Below are positions 5,342-9,407 of a stretch of 9,407 bases of DNA, piece after piece (positions within the stretch are counted from its first letter, which is position 1; every line of letters starts with the position of its first letter). The stretch covers positions 1 through 9,407 of the forward strand of contig JAGCSL010000063.1 of NCBI GenBank assembly GCA_017964115.1, in the 5' to 3' direction. Source of the DNA: Candidatus Saccharimonadota bacterium (GTDB lineage: Bacteria > Patescibacteriota > Saccharimonadia > Saccharimonadales > Saccharimonadaceae). The position numbers were made by a program, and so were the translations under genes. Under the pieces are notes generated by a model. The model was not told the origin of the DNA. It ran no database searches and was given only the letters and a program-made list of their open reading frames with translations.

Positions 5342-6235
5342 ATGAGCAAAAGAGACTATTACGAGGTTCTCGGCGTCAAAAAAGACGCATCTGACGATGA
5401 AATCAAGAAAGCTTTTCGCAAGCTCGCTATTAAATACCATCCCGACAAAAATCCCGGCGACAAAGAAGCGGAAGCTAAGTTTAAAGAAGCTAACGAAGCT
5501 TATTCTGTTTTAAGTGATAAGACCAAACGTCAACGCTATGACCAATTTGGCCATGCCGGTGTTGGCGGAGCAGGGGGCGGCGCTGGCGGCAATCCATTTG
5601 AAGGCTTCAACTTCAATGGTCAAAGCTTTAACTTTGATTTTGGCGGCGGTGGTTTTGGTGGTCTCGATGATATTCTTGGTGCCATGTTTGGCGGCGGCTT
5701 CCGCGGCGTACGCCGTGGGCGCGACTATCGCACTTCTACCACGATTGATTTTAAAGAAGCAATTTTTGGCTGTACTAAAACCGTCACGGTTGACGGTGAG
5801 CAAATTAAGCTCAAAATTCCAGCTGGTATCTATGATGGCCAATCTATTCGCCTGAATGGCAAAGGTGGCCCAGCTCCACAAGAAGGCGGCCAACGCGGTG
5901 ATCTCTACGTCGAAATTCGCGTGCGTGCTCATAAGCACCTCACGCGCGAAGGTGATTTGATTCTTTCCGAAGTTACAATTTCTATGGTCGAGGCCGTACT
6001 TGGCACCGAAGTCGATGTTGAAACTGTCGATGGAGAAGTCACCATGAAAGTTCCGGCCGGTACTCAACCAGGCACTAATTTCAAACTTTCCGGTCACGGT
6101 GCCCCACGTCTTGGCTCTGACGAACGCGGCCCACACATCGTTACGGTTAATGTTGAAATTCCAAAGAATCTTTCTCGCAAACAAAAAGAACTCATTGAGC
6201 AATTTCGCGACGCTAAACGTGGCTTCTTTGGCTAA
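5342..6235 (+). CDS. dnaJ: J-domain co-chaperone, class B DnaJ/CbpA type
   Basis: The 297-residue protein stimulates the ATPase of DnaK and hands it unfolded substrates. A J domain occupies residues 1-68 with the essential HPD at 33-35 (YHPDKNPGD) and helix IV ending RYDQFG. A long Gly/Phe-rich region follows (70-122: FGHAGVGG, GGNPFEGF, FNFDFGGGG, FGGLDDILG). The two C-terminal beta domains run from about 128 to 275, with the substrate-groove segments KLKIPAGIYDGQSIRLNGKG and MKVPAGTQPGTNFKLSGHG. The four CxxCxGxG zinc knuckles of class A DnaJ are absent and there is only one cysteine, so it belongs to class B (CbpA-like). Whether a class A paralogue exists elsewhere cannot be told. A consensus promoter and a CIRCE-like operator precede it, consistent with heat-shock control; dnaK, grpE and hrcA are not adjacent. 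Confidence 0.95.
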   Translation: MSKRDYYEVLGVKKDASDDEIKKAFRKLAIKYHPDKNPGDKEAEAKFKEANEAYSVLSDKTKRQRYDQFGHAGVGGAGGGAGGNPFEGFNFNGQSFNFDFGGGGFGGLDDILGAMFGGGFRGVRRGRDYRTSTTIDFKEAIFGCTKTVTVDGEQIKLKIPAGIYDGQSIRLNGKGGPAPQEGGQRGDLYVEIRVRAHKHLTREGDLILSEVTISMVEAVLGTEVDVETVDGEVTMKVPAGTQPGTNFKLSGHGAPRLGSDERGPHIVTVNVEIPKNLSRKQKELIEQFRDAKRGFFG

Positions 6236-6254
6236 TTTTAGCCGTCTCCCGGCT
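6230..6254 (+). terminator. Weak or doubtful terminator after dnaJ
   Basis: GGCTAA (6230-6235) can pair with TTAGCC (6238-6243), and alternatively AGCCG (6240-6244) with CGGCT (6250-6254). The two helices share bases and exclude each other. Neither is followed by a clean T-run, only TGACTTTT, which contains part of the next -35. Confidence 0.25.
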
Positions 6255-6282
6255 TGACTTTTCGCTTGTTTTCGCTTATACT
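6254..6282 (+). promoter_or_regulatory. Promoter of the LPNTG protein gene, with tandem repeats in the spacer
   Basis: TTGACT at 6254-6259, a 17-base spacer and TATACT at 6277-6282, predicting +1 near 6289 and a 29-base leader. The spacer contains two copies of TTTTCGCTT (6259-6267 and 6269-6277) exactly 10 bases apart. An inverted AAGCG lies at 6286-6290. No convincing Shine-Dalgarno site precedes the ATG at 6318; AAGG at 6294-6297 is 20 bases away. Confidence 0.75.
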
Positions 6283-6317
6283 TAAAAGCGTAAAAGGTCA
6301 AAAATAAACACGCAAAA

Positions 6318-8909
6318 ATGAAAAAGAGAAGAGTTACGCGTGCGCGCAAGAATTTTCGCTACATAGCACTGCTAGCAGTCTTAATTATGGCTAGTGGCTT
6401 TTTTGTTATTCAGAGCGGCATTTCTCAAGCTGCGACGGTGCATAATCTCGTAAAATATCCAAAGAGCAAAATGACGCGTATCACGCTCAAGAAAGTTCTT
6501 TCCGCCAAGCGTCCAAAAGGCTATGGCAGCCTCCAGGGTTTCGCAATGACGGATAAATATTACGTGTTGATTTTACGTCCGCCGGGACAAGAAGATAATA
6601 ACCGCGTGGAGATAATTCGCCGTAGCGATAAAGTAGATGTTACCAAGTCTTTCAAGAATCCAACTTACAATATGGGTCATGGCAACGATGCAACTTGGAA
6701 CTCAAAATCTAATGAAGTTATTGTAACCGATGGCGATCGTAAACATCTCGTGCGTATCGACGCTAAGACTTTTAAGAAAAAGGGCACGACAAAGCTTACA
6801 AACTCCAAGGGAGAAGCACTCGGCGCTAGTGGCATTGCCTATGACAAAGCTCGTAATATTTATTACGCCGCTTCCGGTAGTGCGATTCGCACCTTCAACA
6901 CCAAGAATCAGCTAGTGGCCAGTTTCACTGAAAAACATAATCAGACCAATCAGGGCTTCGCCTATAACAATGGCTACCTTTATCGTCCAACATGGGAATC
7001 GGCTGGCACTTACAACAATGCCGTCTACGATAAAATTTTCAAAAAGAACACCACGGTCTTGTATCAGTTTGGTTTAGATGGCAGCTTTACGCATGCTTAC
7101 TATATCGACAATCCACTTTACGAAGTTGAAAGTATGGCCTTCGATGAAAATAACGTGCCATACATCGCTTTCAATGGTCCATCTGGCTACTATACTATCT
7201 ATAAAGTTACCGATTCTAGCCTGCTCAAGCAACTTCGCCAAAGCTACACGATTTCTTACTTAAATAATGGCGGTTCAGGTTCGCCAAAAGACCAAACTGC
7301 CTATGTTGGTATCGAAAAGACTCTTTCTAGCACCAAGCCAACCCGTGCAAATTATAAATTCCTCGGCTGGTCCACCAACAAGAGTGCCACCAAAGCTAGC
7401 TACGCTCCAGGCGCAAAATATCTCAAATCTTATGGTAGTAAAAATGCCAACGTCAAACTCTATGCCGTCTGGCAAAAGAATACTTACACGATTACATATA
7501 ATGCCAACGGCGGCACTGGCGCTCCAGCTGCCCAAACTGTAGATGCAACTAAGACGACAACCTTGTCAAAGACTACGCCAACTCGCGCTAATTATACTTT
7601 CATGGGCTGGTCTACTAATAAGGGCGCAACCGTTGCGACCTATCAACCGGGCGCAAGCTATACTGGCAAGACTTCAATCACGCTCTATGCAATTTGGAAG
7701 AGCAATACTTACACGATTACATATAATGCCAACGGTGGCACTGGCGCCCCAGCTGCTCAGACTGCTACGGCCGGTCAAGCGACAAAACTCTCTACCGTTA
7801 AACCGACCAAATCTAATCACAGCTTCCTTGGCTGGGCTACGAGTCAAACTGCCACCACCGCGCAATATACTGCCGGCGCAAGCTATACGGGCAATAGCAA
7901 CATTACGCTATTTGCTGTCTGGAAAGAAAACCAAGCCCCAGTCGTCCAAACTATTACAATCACCTACGATGCCAACGGTGGTACGGGCGCCCCAGCCGCC
8001 ACTACGGGCGAGATCGGCAAGATTGTTTTGTCTAGCCAGTCGCCAACTCGCACTTACTTTACCTTCCTCGGTTGGAGCACGAGTAAAAGCGCCAATGCTG
8101 CCAGCTATAAGCCGGGCGCAAGCTATACGGGCAAGACTTCAGTTACGCTTTATGCCGTATGGGAACAAAAATATGCCATTATTAGCTTTGACGCCAATGG
8201 TGGTACTGGTGCGCCAAATGCGTATAAGATCGCAATGGGGCAGAAGTTCACTATTCCAGCCACTATTCCAACTCGTGGCGGATATAAATTCCTCGGCTGG
8301 AACATTAGCAAGGATCTCAAAGAAGCCAAGTATCTACCAGGCAATACCGTTACGCTCAATAATGATCTAGCCCTCTTCGCTATTTGGGAGCGCGAACCGC
8401 GCACGATTAGCTTTGATGCCAACGGTGGCGAAAACGCACCACTTCCAATTTCTACTGACACCGATGAACTCGTCCTACCGCAAACCCACCCAACCCGTAA
8501 AGGCTATGTCTTTGTCGGTTGGGCTACCAAGAAGGATTCCAAGAAGGCCGACTACCATCCGGGTGATATTGTTAAGAATATCGAAAGCACTACACTCTAT
8601 GCTATTTGGCAAGTTGTCACTCCGATGCCAATTATTGACAACCCAGGTATTGAAACCGACGATAAAGACGAAAACATCAACGACGCTTCTGCTGTCAACG
8701 ACGGAGAAGATGATGAAGCATTCATCGCTACACCAGAAAACCCGACCGAACTTCCAAATACTGGCCCAGTCGAAACGGCCGTTGCGGTAATCGCTTGTAT
8801 CTGTGTCGTTTCTGGCGCCGCCTATTGGATTATGAGTAATCGTCAGCTCAAACAGCTTCAGCGCAGCGTCCGCGGTCATGCCAAGACCAGCCGCAAACAC
8901 CGTAAGTAA
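6318..8909 (+). CDS. LPxTG-anchored surface protein with a propeller-like domain and six InlB B-repeats
   Basis: The 863-residue protein begins with a basic stretch (MKKRRVTRARKNFR), a hydrophobic core (16-33) and a likely cleavage near SQA-A at about 38. Residues 45-305 contain recurring short strands such as NDATWNSKSNEVIVTD and SGIAYDKARNIYYAASG, resembling a beta-propeller (NHL/SMP-30-like), though no family is certain. Residues 310-767 are six InlB B-repeats (Listeria-Bacteroides repeat type). An Asp/Glu-rich linker (768-811) leads to LPNTG at 812-816, a hydrophobic helix and a Lys/Arg tail, the signal cut by class A-type sortases for covalent attachment to the cell wall. It is probably an adhesin or host-contact protein. 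It has its own promoter, and its stop overlaps the -35 region of the next gene. No sortase is in the window. Confidence 0.9.
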   Translation: MKKRRVTRARKNFRYIALLAVLIMASGFFVIQSGISQAATVHNLVKYPKSKMTRITLKKVLSAKRPKGYGSLQGFAMTDKYYVLILRPPGQEDNNRVEIIRRSDKVDVTKSFKNPTYNMGHGNDATWNSKSNEVIVTDGDRKHLVRIDAKTFKKKGTTKLTNSKGEALGASGIAYDKARNIYYAASGSAIRTFNTKNQLVASFTEKHNQTNQGFAYNNGYLYRPTWESAGTYNNAVYDKIFKKNTTVLYQFGLDGSFTHAYYIDNPLYEVESMAFDENNVPYIAFNGPSGYYTIYKVTDSSLLKQLRQSYTISYLNNGGSGSPKDQTAYVGIEKTLSSTKPTRANYKFLGWSTNKSATKASYAPGAKYLKSYGSKNANVKLYAVWQKNTYTITYNANGGTGAPAAQTVDATKTTTLSKTTPTRANYTFMGWSTNKGATVATYQPGASYTGKTSITLYAIWKSNTYTITYNANGGTGAPAAQTATAGQATKLSTVKPTKSNHSFLGWATSQTATTAQYTAGASYTGNSNITLFAVWKENQAPVVQTITITYDANGGTGAPAATTGEIGKIVLSSQSPTRTYFTFLGWSTSKSANAASYKPGASYTGKTSVTLYAVWEQKYAIISFDANGGTGAPNAYKIAMGQKFTIPATIPTRGGYKFLGWNISKDLKEAKYLPGNTVTLNNDLALFAIWEREPRTISFDANGGENAPLPISTDTDELVLPQTHPTRKGYVFVGWATKKDSKKADYHPGDIVKNIESTTLYAIWQVVTPMPIIDNPGIETDDKDENINDASAVNDGEDDEAFIATPENPTELPNTGPVETAVAVIACICVVSGAAYWIMSNRQLKQLQRSVRGHAKTSRKHRK
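7245..8612 (+). repeat. Six InlB B-repeats of about 75 residues
   Basis: Repeats begin at residues 310, 389, 464, 545, 618 and 694 of the LPNTG protein. Each has the form YTITYNANGGTGAP, a variable strand, PTR..Y.FLGW, A.Y.PG.SY and LYA(V/I)W. Copies 2 and 3 are the most alike: 7479-7510 and 7704-7735 are identical over 32 bases at a 225-base offset, showing recent duplication or conversion. Copy 1 has a short insertion before its last strand, copy 3 a linker ENQAPVVQ, and copies 5 and 6 are the most diverged. Confidence 0.92.
8751..8906 (+). other. Sortase cell-wall sorting signal (LPNTG, helix, basic tail)
   Basis: LPNTG is encoded at 8751-8765. It is followed by a helix, TAVAVIACICVVSGAAYWIM, and a tail with 11 Lys/Arg in about 25 residues. 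The tail is longer than the few residues common in Firmicutes proteins. Confidence 0.9.
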
Positions 8910-8938
8910 TTGACAAATAATACAAAAAGTGCTATAAT
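8910..8938 (+). promoter_or_regulatory. Perfect extended-consensus promoter of the sigma-like gene
   Basis: TTGACA at 8910-8915, a 17-base spacer ending in TGC, and TATAAT at 8933-8938. It begins directly after the stop of the LPNTG gene. The predicted +1 at 8945 is the A of an ATG, 49 bases before the regulator's own start. Confidence 0.85.
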
Positions 8939-8944
8939 AGAACT

Positions 8945-9061
8945 ATGCACATTAACATGCGTGTTTTTGAGCGCATGAGGACAAGGAGGGGATATGTCCG
9001 AGAAAAACAACAACGCTACTACCGACAACGCCTATGGCGCCTACGCAAACTTCATCGCTGA
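8945..9061 (+). CDS. Possible leaderless upstream ORF of 38 residues overlapping the regulator
   Basis: An ATG at the predicted +1 (TATAAT plus six bases) opens a 38-residue, very Arg-rich frame starting MHINMRVFERM and ending in TGA at 9059-9061. It overlaps the first 68 bases of the regulator gene in another frame. Its placement repeats the leaderless pattern of ruvC, ruvA and the EamA gene. The composition (about one third Arg) looks like a shadow frame past base 8994, so any function is more likely in the act of translation across the leader than in the peptide. This is an inference. Confidence 0.25.
   Translation: MHINMRVFERMRTRRGYVREKQQRYYRQRLWRLRKLHR
8956..8977 (+). promoter_or_regulatory. 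Leader hairpin just upstream of the regulator Shine-Dalgarno site
   Basis: CATGCG (8956-8961) and CGCATG (8972-8977) form a 6-bp stem with a 10-base U-rich loop. It ends five bases before AAGGAGG (8983-8989), so it could influence ribosome access. Confidence 0.4.
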
Positions 9062-9407
9062 TGTATTTCAGCTGTCCGACATTCCGGTCGTCTCAGAAAG
9101 ACTTGCTAGAGTTATCATGTATACTCTGCAGTTTCTCTTTGGCGAACGTGCCATCGCAATCGTTTCGCTTCGTTACGGATTTGATACCTATGAGACGATG
9201 ACGAAGCGCGAAATTTCCGAGAAACTTGGAATTAACTACTCTGTGGTCTGCCTGGAACTCAAGCATGTCTCCGAGCGTCTACGTCAGACTAAGATTCATC
9301 GCGAACGCATCATGTATCATATCTCCGGCGAAAAAACTCAGCTTTTAGCTCTCGCGGAAGATATGTTTAAACCGGATAAGGTTTCAATTTATGATTTCCG
9401 GCTGAGC
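8994..9407 (+). CDS. Sigma-70 region 4-like DNA-binding regulator (3' end cut off)
   Basis: The frame runs from ATG 8994 to the end of the window without a stop, giving the first 138 residues. AAGGAGG at 8983-8989 is a very strong Shine-Dalgarno site four bases before the ATG and decides the start. After an Asn-rich start and a helical stretch, residues 51-98 read GERAIAIVSLRYGFDTYETM, then KREISEKLGINYSVVCLELKHVSERLRQ. This follows the helix-turn-helix pattern of sigma factor region 4 (LRYGL, T-x-x-EIA-x-x-LGV, R-V-x-x-x-E-x-x-A-L-x-x-LR), which contacts -35 elements. Regions 2 and 3 are not visible before it, so it is not a full sigma factor; it may be a stand-alone region 4 regulator. About 35 more residues after the HTH are unassigned. 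It has a perfect promoter and a 49-base leader with a hairpin and a possible overlapping uORF. Confidence 0.75.
   Translation, partial: MSEKNNNATTDNAYGAYANFIADVFQLSDIPVVSERLARVIMYTLQFLFGERAIAIVSLRYGFDTYETMTKREISEKLGINYSVVCLELKHVSERLRQTKIHRERIMYHISGEKTQLLALAEDMFKPDKVSIYDFRLS

Noticed and set aside
5510..6349. 279-codon open frame on the minus strand opposite dnaJ
   Set aside because: It lies antisense to a fully convincing dnaJ, has no recognisable domain or ribosome site, and follows the codon bias of the real gene.
7479..7735. Direct DNA repeats as a mobile element or CRISPR
   Set aside because: The repeats are in frame, 225 bases apart, and encode InlB B-repeats.
7543..8370. 275-codon open frame in a second forward frame within the InlB repeats
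   Set aside because: It is a periodic shadow of the repeat-coding sequence, rich in Arg, Pro and Leu, and lacks initiation signals.

Overview
The window looks like a chromosomal segment of a small-genome, Gram-positive-type bacterium. The best guess is Candidatus Saccharibacteria (TM7) or a close CPR relative. That is an inference from gene content: short genes, many single-gene transcription units, a sortase-type LPNTG surface protein with InlB-type repeats, a lamin-tail-domain membrane protein, and several apparently leaderless genes. TGA serves as a normal stop here (ruvC and the hydrolase gene), so the recoded UGA=Gly code of SR1/Gracilibacteria does not apply. There is no sign of phage, transposon, CRISPR, tRNA or rRNA.

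Layout from left to right. Positions 1-648 hold the C-terminal part of a surface protein: end of a lamin-tail domain, four cysteine-knuckle repeats, one membrane anchor. Next come ruvC (656-1150) and ruvA (2019-2597), the Holliday-junction genes, separated by a secreted SleB-like cell-wall hydrolase gene (1260-1946) with its own consensus promoter, strong Shine-Dalgarno site, terminator and different codon preference; ruvB is not in the window. At 2617-2835 there is a compact unit with an extended-consensus promoter, a foldable leader, a 23-residue ORF, a second hairpin and a bidirectional terminator. A membrane-anchored DsbA-like thiol oxidoreductase (2851-3594, minus strand) is divergent from a CBS-pair protein (3663-4322), the two promoters sharing one palindromic -10 region. 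An EamA-family transporter (4350-5300) and a class B DnaJ (5342-6235) follow; the dnaJ promoter is embedded in a near-perfect CIRCE-like operator. A large LPNTG-anchored protein with six InlB B-repeats spans 6318-8909. The window ends inside a gene for a sigma-70 region-4-like regulator (8994 onward), preceded by a consensus promoter and a possible leaderless upstream ORF.

Several genes here act at the envelope: lamin-tail protein, hydrolase, DsbA-like protein, EamA transporter and LPNTG protein would serve surface structure, exported-protein folding and contact with other cells. RuvC and RuvA act in recombination, and DnaJ in protein quality control. The regulatory picture is unusually legible: TATAAT or TAAAAT is followed by six bases and then ATG in front of ruvC, ruvA, the EamA gene and the short ORF at 8945, with seven bases for dnaJ, which predicts leaderless mRNAs. 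The hydrolase, DsbA-like, 23-residue and sigma-like genes instead carry leaders with Shine-Dalgarno sites. I see no obviously new multi-gene system. The best leads are the structured unit at 2617-2835, the leaderless promoter pattern, the CIRCE-like site and the orphan sigma-like regulator.
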